NCBI GenBank assembly: GCA_026981935.1
Contig: JALSIC010000056.1
Coordinates: forward strand, 1 to 62,419
Length of the DNA: 62,419 nt
From: Gammaproteobacteria bacterium
Lineage (GTDB): Bacteria > Pseudomonadota > Gammaproteobacteria > SZUA-140
Direction: 5' to 3'
The translations under genes and the position numbers were made by a program. The notes beneath the pieces were generated by a model, which searched no databases, was not told where the DNA came from, and saw nothing but the letters and a program-made list of their open reading frames with translations. Below, piece by piece: positions 29,248-38,722 of this stretch; positions within the stretch are counted from its first letter, which is position 1, and each line of letters opens with the position of its first letter.

Positions 29248-30606
29248 ATGCAGAGCATCGCCGACCAGGAAAAGCATCAGAGACGACTGCGCACTTTCAC
29301 CCGCGCCCTGGAGAGCGGAACGCTCGCCAGCGTGCGCAAGATGCTCAACGCCCTGCAGCCGGCCGAGATCGCCCATTTGCTGGAGTCCCTGCCGCCCCGC
29401 GAGCGCGAACTGCTCTGGGAACTGGTGGACGAGAAGGTCGGCGGCGATGTCCTGCTCTATGTCAACGACGAATTGCGCGCCAGCCTCATCCGGGAGATGG
29501 AACCCGAGGAGCTGGTGGCCGCCGCCGAGGGACTGGAAACCGACGACCTGGCGGACTTTCTGCACGACCTGCCGGACGTCGTGATCCAGGAGGTCCTGCA
29601 GTCCATGGACGAGCAGGACCGCCAGCGCCTGGAGTCGGTGCTTTCCTACCCGGAGGACACCGCCGGCGGTCTGATGAACACCGACACCATCACGGTGCGT
29701 CCCGATGTCACCCTCGACGTGGTGTTGCGGTATCTGCGCCTGCGCGGGGAACTGCCGCCCATGACCGATACGCTGTTCGTGGTGGACCGGGAGGATCACT
29801 ACCTGGGCAACCTGCCCCTCACTGCGCTGCTGACCCGGCCGCCGAGCCTCACCGTCGCCGAGGTCATGACCACGGGGGCGGAGACCATCACCGCCACCCT
29901 GTCCGCCAGCGAGGTGGCCAGCCTGTTCGAGCATCACGACCTGGTGTCGGCGCCGGTGGTGGACGAGGAAGGCAGGCTGCTGGGGCGTATCACCATCGAC
30001 GACGTGGTGGACGTGATCCGCGACGAGGGGGAGCATTCCCTGCTGAGCATGACCGGGCTGGACGAAGAAGAGGACATGTTCGCGCCCGTCACCGTCAGCG
30101 CCCGTCACCGCGGGGTGTGGCTGGGCATCAACCTCCTGACGGCCTTCATCGCCTCGTGGGTCATCGGTCTCTTCCAGGACACCATCGACAAGGTGGTGGC
30201 CCTGGCGGTGCTCATGCCCATCGTCGCCAGCATGGGCGGCATCGCCGGCAGCCAGACCCTGACCCTGGTGATTCGCGGCATTGCCGTGGGCAAGATCGGC
30301 GACAGCAACGCCCGCAAGCTGCTCTACAAGGAACTGGCGGTGGGACTGCTCAACGGCGTGGCCTGGTCGCTGGTGGTGGCGGCCATCACCATGCTCTGGT
30401 TCGGTGATTACCGCATTGCCGGGGTGATCGCCGTGGCCATTGTCGTCAACCTGGTCTTCGCCGCCCTGGCAGGGGCTACCATTCCCATGCTCCTGCGCAA
30501 GCTGGGCGCCGATCCTGCGCTGGGCGGGAGCGTGCTGCTCACCACCGTGACCGACGTGGTGGGTTTCATGGCCTTTCTCGGTCTTGCCTCTTTTTTCCTC
30601 TTGTAG
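29248..30606 (+). CDS. mgtE: Magnesium transporter MgtE
   Basis: 452 residues. Order: cytoplasmic N domain (helical repeats, residues 10-130), two CBS domains (PEDTAGGLMNTDTITVRPD and VAEVMTTGAETITATL), then five transmembrane helices with the pore signature PIVASMGGIAGSQTLTLVIRG. CBS domains gate the channel by magnesium in this family. The 144-base leader upstream was checked for a recognisable magnesium riboswitch; only a short hairpin was seen. Its 3' end overlaps the convergent gene on the minus strand by 41 bases. Confidence 0.95.
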   Translation: MQSIADQEKHQRRLRTFTRALESGTLASVRKMLNALQPAEIAHLLESLPPRERELLWELVDEKVGGDVLLYVNDELRASLIREMEPEELVAAAEGLETDDLADFLHDLPDVVIQEVLQSMDEQDRQRLESVLSYPEDTAGGLMNTDTITVRPDVTLDVVLRYLRLRGELPPMTDTLFVVDREDHYLGNLPLTALLTRPPSLTVAEVMTTGAETITATLSASEVASLFEHHDLVSAPVVDEEGRLLGRITIDDVVDVIRDEGEHSLLSMTGLDEEEDMFAPVTVSARHRGVWLGINLLTAFIASWVIGLFQDTIDKVVALAVLMPIVASMGGIAGSQTLTLVIRGIAVGKIGDSNARKLLYKELAVGLLNGVAWSLVVAAITMLWFGDYRIAGVIAVAIVVNLVFAALAGATIPMLLRKLGADPALGGSVLLTTVTDVVGFMAFLGLASFFLL

Positions 30607-32605
30607 CGGTTCCTGCAGCGGCTCCGGACGAGCGGGTGAGCAGCAGGTTGCCCGTCTCGTCCACCGTGCAGCGCCAGCCCGGGGCGATGTAGGTGGTGGC
30701 CACCTGTTCGGTGACCAGGGCCGGCCCGGTGATGCATTGGCCGGCGCCCAGTTCCTCCCGGCGCCAGACCGGTGCCGCCCTGTCGCTGACATGGTCGGTG
30801 CCGTGGAGGTGTACACTGCCCACCGGTGTTGCGGCGGTTTTTGGGGGTGTGACGGGCAGGGAGAGCGCGGGGGTGGGGCCGTGCAGTGTGACCCGCAGGT
30901 TGACCAGTTCCACGGGGAGATCGAGGCGGTGGCCGTAGCGTCGTTCGTGGCGGTGGTGGAAATGCTCCGCCGCCGTCCGGGGATCCGTCCAGGGAACGCC
31001 GAGTGTGAAAGTCTGGCCGGCATAGCGCAGATCGACGCTGCGCCGGGAAGCGATGGCCCCGACAGGCACACCCTCCTTCGCCAGATCCGTCCTGCCCTGC
31101 GATTCCAGGGCCTGGAAATGGTGTTCCAGTGTCTCTGCCGGAAAGGATGCCAGGATGCCGGCGCAGGTGCGCGACAGCTGGCGTTCCCTGGGTGCTGCCA
31201 GCATGCCCAGCGCGGAGAGCACGCCGCCGTGGATCGGGACCAGGGCGGTGGGCATGTCCAATGCTTCCGCCAGGGCGCAGACATGCAGCCCTCCGGCCCC
31301 CCCGAAGGACACCAGGGTGAAATCGCGGGGATCGTGGCCGCGCTGGACCGAGATCACCCGCAGGGCATTGGCCATGTGCTGGTTGGCGAGATCGATGACA
31401 CCCTGCGCGGCGCTTTCCACGCTCATGCCCAGGGGGTCGGCAATGCGCTGCAGGGCCTGGCGGGCAGCGGCCGTGTCCAGTGGCATCTGCCCGCCGAGAA
31501 AATCGTCTGGGCGCAGTCTGCCCAGTACCAGGTTGGCGTCCGTTACGGTGGGCTGCCTGCCGCCGCGGCCATAGCAGGCCGGCCCGGGGTCGGCCCCTGC
31601 CGACTGGGGCCCCACCTGGAGCATGCCGCCTGCATCCAGCGAGGCGATGGAGCCGCCGCCGGCGCCGATGGTATGCATGTCCACCATGGGTATGGCCACG
31701 GGCCAGGGACCGATGTGTCCCTCAGTGGTGAGCTGCAGTTCGCCGTCGATGAGGGCGACGTCGGTGGAGGTGCCGCCCATGTCGAAGGTCATGAGGCGCC
31801 GCCGGCCCGAGGCGGCCGCAACGAAGCGGGCGCCTGCAAGGCCGCCTGCCGGTCCCGAAAGCAGCATGTGTACTGCCTGGCGGCCCGCCTCGGCGGCGGC
31901 CATGGTGCCGCCGCTGCTCTGCATCACGGCAAGGCGGCTGTCCTGCAGGGCGGCAGACAGGCGTGCCAGATAATCTGCCACGATGGGTCCCACCCAGGCA
32001 TTGAGCCAGGTGGCGATGCCCCGTTCGTATTCCTTGTATTCGGGCAGCACCACGGAGGAGCGGGAGACGAACAGGCCTGCCGGCAGGGCCTGCTCGATGG
32101 CGCGCTCAAAACGGTCGTCGAGAAAGGAGAAGAGCAGGTTGATGGCGACGGCGCGGGGGACCAGGTGTTTCACCGTATCGTGGAGGCGGCGCAGTTCCGC
32201 CTCGCCCAGATCCTCGACAACCTCGCCCCGGCTGCCCAGACGTCCCCCTGTTTCCAGGCACAGCGCTTCGGGGACCGGCGGCGCGACGGGGGGCGGTTGC
32301 AGGTCGTAGAGCCGGGCGCGAGCCTGGCGGCCGATGGTGAGCAGGTCGCCGAGGCCGCGATTGGTGATGAAGACGGTACGCACACCCTTGCCTTCAAGGG
32401 CCGCGTTGGTGGCCACGGTGGAGCCATGGACCACGTCCAGGCTGGCGGGGTCCAGGCCCAGTTCCCGGATGCCCTGCAGGATGGCGCGTTCCGGCGCCTC
32501 CGGTGTGGAGAGGACCTTGTGGATGCGCAGGGCATGCCCGTCGTAGAGGACGAAATCGGTGAAGGTGCCGCCGGTATCGACGCCCAGCATGAGCGTATCG
32601 TTCAT
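30566..32605 (-). CDS. Hydantoinase/oxoprolinase A-type subunit, unpaired
   Basis: 679 residues from ATG 32605 (MNDTLMLGVDTGGTFTDFV). ATP-dependent amidohydrolase of the HyuA/oxoprolinase A family, with the ASKHA-like nucleotide-binding motif GVDTGGTFTDF at the N-terminus, VVHGSTVATNAALEGKG, FDMGGTSTDVALIDG, TIGAGGGSIASLD and FGGAGGLHVCALAEAL. Members normally work with a HyuB partner encoded next door. None is present here on either side, so the substrate is unknown. An earlier in-frame start at 32671 would lie within a partial MITE and is not preferred. The MITE half copy begins 21 bases before the start codon. Confidence 0.88.
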   Translation of the reverse strand: MNDTLMLGVDTGGTFTDFVLYDGHALRIHKVLSTPEAPERAILQGIRELGLDPASLDVVHGSTVATNAALEGKGVRTVFITNRGLGDLLTIGRQARARLYDLQPPPVAPPVPEALCLETGGRLGSRGEVVEDLGEAELRRLHDTVKHLVPRAVAINLLFSFLDDRFERAIEQALPAGLFVSRSSVVLPEYKEYERGIATWLNAWVGPIVADYLARLSAALQDSRLAVMQSSGGTMAAAEAGRQAVHMLLSGPAGGLAGARFVAAASGRRRLMTFDMGGTSTDVALIDGELQLTTEGHIGPWPVAIPMVDMHTIGAGGGSIASLDAGGMLQVGPQSAGADPGPACYGRGGRQPTVTDANLVLGRLRPDDFLGGQMPLDTAAARQALQRIADPLGMSVESAAQGVIDLANQHMANALRVISVQRGHDPRDFTLVSFGGAGGLHVCALAEALDMPTALVPIHGGVLSALGMLAAPRERQLSRTCAGILASFPAETLEHHFQALESQGRTDLAKEGVPVGAIASRRSVDLRYAGQTFTLGVPWTDPRTAAEHFHHRHERRYGHRLDLPVELVNLRVTLHGPTPALSLPVTPPKTAATPVGSVHLHGTDHVSDRAAPVWRREELGAGQCITGPALVTEQVATTYIAPGWRCTVDETGNLLLTRSSGAAAGTATRGKKRQDRERP

Positions 32606-32625
32606 GGGAGCAACCGGGGGACGTT

Positions 32626-32743
32626 CAGGCGTCCCGGCTCGGCGTTGCGACCCTTGGAAAGGGCCAGCCATTCCCTGCGGGCCGCGCCTTGATCCGGAAC
32701 GCCTGGGTCGCTCTGAGTGCCGCTTTACTATCGATTGTCTTAG
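32626..32743. mobile_element. Family 1 MITE, half copy
   Basis: 118 bases matching, in reverse orientation, the left half of copies 1 and 2. It has one intact end (CTATCGATTGTCTTAG, then TA) and the internal hairpin core, and stops abruptly at about 32626 near the inner inverted repeat. The other end is missing. It lies just ahead of the hydantoinase-type gene and 110 bases from mutM. Confidence 0.8.
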
Positions 32744-32853
32744 TATGGTGTCCGTGCATGATCATCTGTCGAGCGTGGAGTATGGAAAGAAAATGTTAGC
32801 AGCTTGGCCGTGTTTGTGCAGGGGGGCCGTTTTCGGGATCGCCCGGGGGGCGC

Positions 32854-33669
32854 ATGCCTGAGCTGCCGGAAGTCGAGACCACCCGCCGCGGCATCGCCCC
32901 CCATGTGAGAGGGCGGCGGGTGCGGGCCGTGGTGGTGCGCAACGGTCACCTGCGCCGGCCGGTGCCTGCCGCCCTGGCCCGGGAACTTCCGGGGCAGGTC
33001 ATCGAGAATGTGAGACGCCGGGGGAAGTATCTGCTCCTGGACACGCGGCATGGCAGCGTGATCGTGCATCTGGGCATGTCCGGCAGCCTGCGCCTGGTTT
33101 CCTGTGGCGCGCCGATGGAGACCCATGAGCATGTGGAGATACGCCTCACCGGTGATCAGTGTCTGCGCCTGCGCGATCCGCGCCGTTTCGGCCTGATGTT
33201 GTGGACCCGCCGCGATCCCCTGCAGCATCCCCTGTTGCGGCGGCTGGGTATCGAGCCGATGGCGCGTGATTTCAGCGGCGATTACCTCTACGAACGGGCC
33301 CGCCACCGCCGGGTGGCGGTGAAGCAGTTCCTTATGGACGGCAAGGTGGTGGTGGGCGTGGGGAACATCTATGCCAGCGAGGCCCTGTTCCGGGCCGGCA
33401 TCCATCCCTGTCGTGCGGCGGGCCGCATTTCCCTGTGTCGCTACCGGCGCCTGGCGGCTGCAATCAAGGCCGTGTTGCGCGAGGCCATTACGGCCGGGGG
33501 GACGACCTTGCGGGATTTCACCGATGGCGCAGGGCGTCCCGGTTATTTTGTCCGGCGCCTGCAGGTCTATGGTCGTGACGGCCTGCCTTGTCCCCGTTGC
33601 GGGGTTTGCCTGCGCCGGATCATCCTGGGGCAACGGGCGACCTATTACTGCGCCCGCTGCCAGCATTGA
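32854..33669 (+). CDS. mutM: Formamidopyrimidine-DNA glycosylase
   Basis: Removes oxidised purines such as 8-oxoguanine from DNA. It starts [13 protein letters not shown] with the catalytic Pro2 and Glu3. The middle has the helix-two-turn-helix region with [15 protein letters not shown]. The C-terminal zinc finger is [11 protein letters not shown] and YYCARCQ. 271 residues, normal. No operon partner. A family 2 MITE end remnant follows 48 bases downstream. Confidence 0.96.
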   Translation: MPELPEVETTRRGIAPHVRGRRVRAVVVRNGHLRRPVPAALARELPGQVIENVRRRGKYLLLDTRHGSVIVHLGMSGSLRLVSCGAPMETHEHVEIRLTGDQCLRLRDPRRFGLMLWTRRDPLQHPLLRRLGIEPMARDFSGDYLYERARHRRVAVKQFLMDGKVVVGVGNIYASEALFRAGIHPCRAAGRISLCRYRRLAAAIKAVLREAITAGGTTLRDFTDGAGRPGYFVRRLQVYGRDGLPCPRCGVCLRRIILGQRATYYCARCQH

Positions 33670-33716
33670 CTGCAGGCCAGGAGACTGAGACCATGGGCGC
33701 TGGTTTCACCACATTG

Positions 33717-33732
33717 ATTGTTGCCGGGTTAA
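33717..33732. repeat. Solo family 2 MITE end
   Basis: Sixteen bases ATTGTTGCCGGGTTAA followed by TA, identical to the right terminus of the 13156-13436 element. No other part of the element is nearby, so this is a remnant of an imperfect excision or a deletion. It sits 16 bases before the PsiE-family start codon. Confidence 0.7.
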
Positions 33733-33748
33733 TAATAAGGAAGCAGGC

Positions 33749-34210
33749 ATGAAAAACATCGATTTCCGCAAGTACTTCGATCGCATCATTGCCGTGGTAT
33801 TCAGTGTGATCCTGGTCATTATCACCCTGGGTATCATCATCGGCGTGGTGCAGCTGCTCTATACTCTCGGCGACATGGTGATGAAGGAAGAGCTGGGGCG
33901 TGATTATCTGAAACTGATTTCCGAGGTGTTGACACTGTTCATTCTCATCGAGCTGTCGCGTTCCCTGGTGGAGTATTTCAATACCCGCCGTCTGCGCATG
34001 ACTTTCATCGTAGATGCTGCCATCGTATTCGTTCTGCGGGAGATCATGATCAAGCTGTTTGAGCACAAGATCACCCCCGAGGAGTTGTATGCTCTCAGTG
34101 CTCTGTTGCTGGTGATGTCCTTGCTGCGCATCGGTTCTTTCTGGATCTACCAGCGGGAGCAGGATACCCTGCGCCTGCATGGTGACAAGAAGGGGCAGGC
34201 TTCACAGTAA
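33749..34210 (+). CDS. PsiE-family membrane protein
   Basis: 153 residues with four predicted transmembrane helices (residues about 12-36, 58-78, 88-108, 115-135) and a charged C-terminal tail. The pattern RDYLKLISEVLTLFILIELSRSLVEYF matches the phosphate-starvation-inducible PsiE family, whose function is unclear. Start ATG 33749 with AAGGAAGCAGG before it. It is convergent with the next gene, 13 bases away. Confidence 0.8.
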   Translation: MKNIDFRKYFDRIIAVVFSVILVIITLGIIIGVVQLLYTLGDMVMKEELGRDYLKLISEVLTLFILIELSRSLVEYFNTRRLRMTFIVDAAIVFVLREIMIKLFEHKITPEELYALSALLLVMSLLRIGSFWIYQREQDTLRLHGDKKGQASQ

Positions 34211-34223
34211 GGTTGCAGCTTTC

Positions 34224-35723
34224 TCAGCTGCCGCTTCCGGTGTCTCCAGGCGGGCCGGCCTTGTCCTCTTTATCCTCTGATCCCTCCGGCTCGAGAACGG
34301 CGATGACGACGCCGCCGCTGTTGAGCAGCACGGTCTTGGTTCGATGGGTGAGATTGGCGAGCTGCTGCGCCAGTGCCTGGTTGGCCGGGTCGCCAGGATC
34401 GAAGACCAGGTGGGTGATATTCTTGATGGAGGCCAGGAATGCCTCGCTGTCCTTGCCTGCGGCTGGAGGCAGGGGGAATGTGTCCTGGCGGGTGGCCAGC
34501 ATGGTGCGCCCCGGCCACTGGCTGGCGACACTCAGAACCAGGTCGTTGTCGGCCGCGTCCTGGGCCAGGGCGCGGATCAAGAGATCCTGCTGGCTCAGCT
34601 GGTTCTCCCTGATGGCCAGATATCGGGCCTTGTCACTGAGCATGGCCGTGGTGGCCACCAGGAAGAGCATGGCCAGCAGCAGGCCACGCTTGCGCAGCAG
34701 CCCGTAGCCGCCCCAGGCCTCGTTGATCCTGATCAGGTAGTAGGTGCCGCGTGTGAACACCAGCGTGACGACCAGCAGGGCCCACGCACCATCGGCAGCC
34801 AGCAGGCCGAGGAGGATGGCGCCGAGGAGGACCGAGCCCAGAAAATCGTTCAACAGGAAACGCCTGTCGAACAGGAGCAGCGCCCCGGCGGTGATCGCAA
34901 AGAGCGTGGCCACCAGCCAGTTGGGTTCGCCGGTGACGTGGGTCACGGCCTGATAGGCCTGGGCGAGGGGCAGCAGGGGATTGCCGAGCCAAGTGGCAAA
35001 TTCCCAGCCGCCACGGATGCCCAGGACCACCACGACGACCAGGGCAAGACCGACGTACATGTAGGTTTGCTGTTTGCGGTCCAGGGGTGATTTGTTCCAG
35101 TGCCAGGCCAGCGCCAGGGGATAGGCCAGGCCCATGGGATGAATGGTGATGACGATGGCCGTCCAGAGGAGCTGCATGAAGAACCAGCCGCCCAGGGGAC
35201 GCTGGATCTTACGGTAACGGCGGTCCAGCCATTCGGCCACGGTAAACATCAGCAGCAGATAGATGCCTGCGCCAATGGCATCGATCTGGTTCAGGAACAG
35301 GGGGAAGATCAGCAACAGGGCGCAGGCGATCTGGGCGGTTTCACTGTCCGTGGTTCTTCTGCACCAGCGATAGAGCAGCGTGACTGCCGCAAAGGCCAGC
35401 AGCATGGTGAACACCTTGGCTGCAACAATGCTGCCCGGCCAGTAGAAACCCAGGGGCAGGAACAGAAGAATACGAAAATCCGGGATGCCCAGGGTCACGA
35501 GGGGATTGAGGACTCTGTCGCCAATGGCCCATACGAGAATGAGCCCCCGCGCGGCTGCTTCGTCGATGCCATAAGGATCGAGCCTGACCAGATTCAGAGC
35601 GAGAATGGCACTGCCCCACAGGAGCAGTACGATAAGGCCCCAGTAGCGCATCAGATAGTGCCTGGCAAGCGCACTTATGTTCGTTTTGCCGTTAGCCGTC
35701 CCATTCGGAGTTTCAGAGTCCAT
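34224..35723 (-). CDS. Multi-pass membrane protein of unknown function
   Basis: 499 residues. A short hydrophilic N-terminus leads to 10 or more hydrophobic helices spanning residues 25-375. Loops contain Asp and Arg near the start (NLVRLDPYGIDEAAAR), which recalls GT39/ArnT-like glycosyltransferases, where the first periplasmic loop carries an acidic catalytic residue. A soluble C-terminal domain follows (about residues 385-485: LSVASQWPGRTMLAT to VFDPGDPANQALAQ). I therefore suggest a membrane glycosyltransferase-like protein, with low confidence in the function. It is the last ordinary-composition gene before the respiratory island. Confidence 0.7.
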   Translation of the reverse strand: MDSETPNGTANGKTNISALARHYLMRYWGLIVLLLWGSAILALNLVRLDPYGIDEAAARGLILVWAIGDRVLNPLVTLGIPDFRILLFLPLGFYWPGSIVAAKVFTMLLAFAAVTLLYRWCRRTTDSETAQIACALLLIFPLFLNQIDAIGAGIYLLLMFTVAEWLDRRYRKIQRPLGGWFFMQLLWTAIVITIHPMGLAYPLALAWHWNKSPLDRKQQTYMYVGLALVVVVVLGIRGGWEFATWLGNPLLPLAQAYQAVTHVTGEPNWLVATLFAITAGALLLFDRRFLLNDFLGSVLLGAILLGLLAADGAWALLVVTLVFTRGTYYLIRINEAWGGYGLLRKRGLLLAMLFLVATTAMLSDKARYLAIRENQLSQQDLLIRALAQDAADNDLVLSVASQWPGRTMLATRQDTFPLPPAAGKDSEAFLASIKNITHLVFDPGDPANQALAQQLANLTHRTKTVLLNSGGVVIAVLEPEGSEDKEDKAGPPGDTGSGS

Positions 35724-36306
35724 TGTTAACTTCCGTATGTGTTTTTGAAGGTGTCATGAGAACTTTCCCGCCTTCCGGCGAGACATAAGAAGCAGCCACG
35801 GAAGGATCCGGGGGCAATCCGGGAGGCAGTCCCCGAGCTGAGTCTCGGCGGTCGCCGCGGATTATAACGGAGGGGATCGTGTTTTGTCATGAAAGCGGGC
35901 TCGCAAGGCTTAAAAGGCTTAAGGTTTGTTGATGGAATATGAGAATGGATTATAAGATATTGATAATAATTATTTTTTCCATTCCCCAGAGTTTATGAGA
36001 AAGATTTCATTGTCAAAATGCCGGCGCAAAGTAGGTTTGATTGACAATTGACAGCCTGGTCGGTCTGCGTACACGAAGACGACATGGGTGCTTGCATTGT
36101 GATTTTGAGTCATGTTAAATAGCGATAGCACCATGTTTTTGTGGTTTTTACAAGAATCTCTTTTGATCCGTGACGGAGGGAGTTGACGGTAAACGGACGG
36201 GCGAGGAGATGGGGTATTCTCTTTCGTGTCCCGATCAGGTAAGATTGGCGCTGACGTTTACACTACAAACATCAACAAAACCAAAAAATAAGGACGGAGG
36301 TGTGGC
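35724..36306. other. Gene-free region upstream of respiratory island
   Basis: 583 bases of mostly AT-rich DNA between a minus-strand gene and a plus-strand operon. It should hold divergent promoters. Seen: a short repeat AAGGCTTAAAAGGCTTAAGG near 35907-35926, an FNR-like half site TTGAT at 36038-36042 that lacks a good second half, and the leader CAAAAAATAAGG at 36282-36293, also found before 43068. No complete binding site or RNA gene was identified. Confidence 0.5.
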
Positions 36307-36402
36307 ATGTTATTAGATACGACGGGGGTCATCATCATCTACGCGTTGTGGTTCGTGTTTGCTTTTACTTTGGCAGTCATCCTGCTGAAGATCAATTCCT
36401 GA
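36307..36402 (+). CDS. 31-residue single-helix membrane peptide
   Basis: A very small frame of 31 residues: MLLDTTGVIIIYALWFV followed by further hydrophobic residues and a basic end (LLKINS). It is essentially one transmembrane helix with a Lys at the inner or outer edge. It has a strong Shine-Dalgarno, GGACGGAGGTG, 5-13 bases before ATG 36307. It is first in the cytochrome operon beginning here. Small helical peptides of this type accompany many respiratory oxidases (for example CydX, CcoM), but no sequence identity with these is claimed. Its reality rests on the ribosome site and position. Confidence 0.65.
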   Translation: MLLDTTGVIIIYALWFVFAFTLAVILLKINS

Positions 36403-36552
36403 TGCTGAAGAACATTTGAATGTCGAAAACCTGAAAGCGAGTGCAGTGTGAGGAAATGTGCTGTACCCAGGTCGCAGGTTTTGCGGCTGTTGTTCGGGTT
36501 TTTGGAAGTGGGAAATAATAAATTTTTGGAAGATATCGGGAGGGGGCTGCAA

Positions 36553-37329
36553 ATGCAACAATCAAAGAGGTTCGTACTGGCGATTGCTATGCTGGGCGGT
36601 GTTGCGTTTTCCGCGACTGCAATCGCCGCGGAAGGCATGTTTTCCAAGGGTACGGGAAACAAGGCCAACGGTGAAAATATTTTCAAGAACGGCAAGGGCA
36701 ATGTGCCGGCATGTGCCAGCTGCCATGGTGAGGATGGTACGGGTAACGACATGTTGGGCACTCCGTTGATTGCTGGCCAGTTTTTTACTTTTCTCTTCAA
36801 GCAGCTGGAGGACTATGCGTCCGATAAGCGCATCGATACCACCATGAATGTCATGAATGACAATGCGAAGGGGCTGACTAGGCAGGATCGGATTGATGTG
36901 GCAACCTATCTCGCTAGTCTCAGACCCGAATTCAACGGATCTGACCTGGATGCCCTGAAAGAATCTGGCACGCCTGTGGGCCTGCCCTACAAGGGTCGGG
37001 CGATTGCCGAATATGGCAGTCCCGTACGTGATGATGGTTATCCCAAGGATTTGGGGAGCAAGGGCGCGGGCGTGCCCGCTTGCAAGTCCTGCCACGGGTA
37101 TGCTGGTCGTGGTGCCCCGCCCATGTATCCCAAGATCGGTCTGCAGCGATATACCTATCTGGTCAATCAGCTGAAGAAGTGGCGCGATGGCAGCCGGGCG
37201 AATGACCCCATGGGGCAGATGCGCGCTGTTGCAAGAAAACTGTCAGATGAGGACATCCACAATGTGGCCGCCTATCTGACCAACGCCAGCCCGTACACGC
37301 TCGGTAACTTCCGTCAGCCATACGAATAA
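36553..37329 (+). CDS. Diheme cytochrome c4-type protein
   Basis: Exported electron carrier of 258 residues from ATG 36553, with the signal peptide MQQSKRFVLAIAMLGGV to IAA. Two CXXCH hemes: CASCHGEDGTG (residue about 55) and CKSCHGYAGRGAPPM (residue about 175). Each is followed by the c4-type Met segment (TTMNVMNDNAKGL and NDPMGQMRAVARKL). The size and two-domain layout match cytochrome c4, which feeds electrons to cbb3-type oxidases in many proteobacteria. A terminator follows at 37393. An earlier in-frame start at 36448 is unlikely. Confidence 0.9.
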   Translation: MQQSKRFVLAIAMLGGVAFSATAIAAEGMFSKGTGNKANGENIFKNGKGNVPACASCHGEDGTGNDMLGTPLIAGQFFTFLFKQLEDYASDKRIDTTMNVMNDNAKGLTRQDRIDVATYLASLRPEFNGSDLDALKESGTPVGLPYKGRAIAEYGSPVRDDGYPKDLGSKGAGVPACKSCHGYAGRGAPPMYPKIGLQRYTYLVNQLKKWRDGSRANDPMGQMRAVARKLSDEDIHNVAAYLTNASPYTLGNFRQPYE

Positions 37330-37392
37330 TCTGTTGGTTTTGTTCGGAAAGGTTATGGCTGTGTGAGGTAAGGAAGCTGTCAGCCACGTGGG

Positions 37393-37427
37393 AGAGTGAG
37401 GGCGGTTTACGCCCTCACTCTTTCTTG
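37393..37427 (+). terminator. Rho-independent terminator
   Basis: Stem AGAGTGAGGGC paired with GCCCTCACTCT, loop of about six bases, then TTTCTT. It follows the diheme cytochrome gene by about 64 bases and precedes the next operon. Confidence 0.8.
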
Positions 37428-37602
37428 TATAAACGCTTTTTGCTATCCTGTCTTCTGCCCGTGGTGCCCTTGTTGTTTGTAATTACCCCACCATGGGAGA
37501 GGTGACGTCTGCCATCCTCCGCTTATTCTCGGTCCTTGTTACGAGGCAAGGGTTCGGGGACAGGCCTAATATCACATCATTTGCCAGCAGGACGAGCGTG
37601 TC

Positions 37603-38199
37603 ATGAGCAGCAAAACCCCACTCAAGTCAGGTGAGAAGATACTGTTTACGATCTTTGGCGTATTCTTCGTGCTCGCCATGATCGGTTATGGCGTTTTGGA
37701 ATACATCCGCCTCAATTCTGAGGAGCCCATTTTCGTGCAGCGAACGTTCTTCGACTTTTCCGAGAAAGGCTTGCGTGGTTCGGAGCTGTATCGCAAGGCC
37801 AACTGCAATGCCTGTCATCGTGCCCTGCGTGCGGGCACCAGCATGGGGCTTTCCCTGGACGGATTGGGTTCAAAGCGCTCCCTGGAATGGATAGAAGCCT
37901 TTCTGCGCAATCCAGAGGAAGTCTATGGAGCGCCCACCATTGACCATGGCCGGCCCCCCAAGGAGGCCGCCTACGTGTCAGAGCTGCCGGAAGAGACACG
38001 CCATCTGATCGCGGTCTTCATCTCGGAATTGCGGGCCGATCCTGGTTCATCGGTGGCCAAGGCGCCGCCGCCAGGACGCTCGGAATTCATCGACAGGATG
38101 GTGGGGGCCTGGGCGCCGGAAGAATGGAAGGAGAAATACCAGGACATTAGGGAAAAACAACAACAACAGGAGCAAGCCTTGGAGAAAATCGATGAGTGA
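37603..38199 (+). CDS. Membrane-anchored monoheme cytochrome c
   Basis: 198 residues: an N-terminal helix (residues 12-33, ILFTIFGVFFVLAMIGYGV) anchors a periplasmic domain with one heme site CNACH near residue 69. The usual downstream Met of a class I cytochrome (the MP motif) is replaced by HGRPPKEAAYVSELPEE, so the axial ligand may not be Met. The C-terminus is a charged, Glu/Gln-rich tail. It overlaps the next gene by 8 bases. It is probably an electron donor in the small operon 37603-39687. Confidence 0.85.
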   Translation: MSSKTPLKSGEKILFTIFGVFFVLAMIGYGVLEYIRLNSEEPIFVQRTFFDFSEKGLRGSELYRKANCNACHRALRAGTSMGLSLDGLGSKRSLEWIEAFLRNPEEVYGAPTIDHGRPPKEAAYVSELPEETRHLIAVFISELRADPGSSVAKAPPPGRSEFIDRMVGAWAPEEWKEKYQDIREKQQQQEQALEKIDE

Positions 38200-38722
38200 A
38201 CCCTGGGAGCACGAGGATGAGGTCAATTACCGACGTTACACACTGTGGTTCGTCTATGCCTGTATCATATACAGCCTGATTGGCTTTACCTGGGGCGTGT
38301 TGATGGGCGGCATCGCGGAGTTCCGTTATTTCGTTGATCATCGCCTTCACGGCAATCTGATCGTCAGGGCGCATACCCACATCAATCTGCTGGGATGGGT
38401 GGAAATGGCCATCTTCGCGTCCATATACTACATCGTGCCGCGCCTGATCAAGCGGCCCATCTATAGCCTGCGCTTGGTCAAGGTGCATTTCTGGATTCAC
38501 AATGTCGGTCTCGTGGGGATGGTGCTCTTCTTCACCATTGCGGGCGTGGCTGGCGGTATCATGAGTCAGACCAGCACCCTGGACGAGGTGGAAAGCGTTG
38601 TTAAACCTCTATTGGCCATTATGGGTTTTTTTGGCAGCTTGGTTTTGTTAGCCAACATCATTTGGGCCTATAATCTGTTCAGGACCTGTTCCGGTTGGGA
38701 AAAACGCTATGCAAGCGCTTAA
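38192..38722 (+). CDS. Short CcoN-like heme-copper oxidase subunit I fragment protein
   Basis: 176 residues, four predicted helices. The segment RAHTHINLLGWVEMAIF followed by YYIVPRLIKRPIYSLRLVKVHFW resembles two of the helices of oxidase subunit I (HxH of the heme b/b3 helix, then the loop to the next helix), but the remainder of a subunit I is absent. Conserved His are at residues 61, 63, 99 and 103. It may bind heme b or act as an assembly or electron-transfer subunit. It is small and complete rather than broken, since a second protein of the same sort lies at 56336. Overlaps its neighbours by 8 and 14 bases. Confidence 0.75.
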   Translation: MSEPWEHEDEVNYRRYTLWFVYACIIYSLIGFTWGVLMGGIAEFRYFVDHRLHGNLIVRAHTHINLLGWVEMAIFASIYYIVPRLIKRPIYSLRLVKVHFWIHNVGLVGMVLFFTIAGVAGGIMSQTSTLDEVESVVKPLLAIMGFFGSLVLLANIIWAYNLFRTCSGWEKRYASA

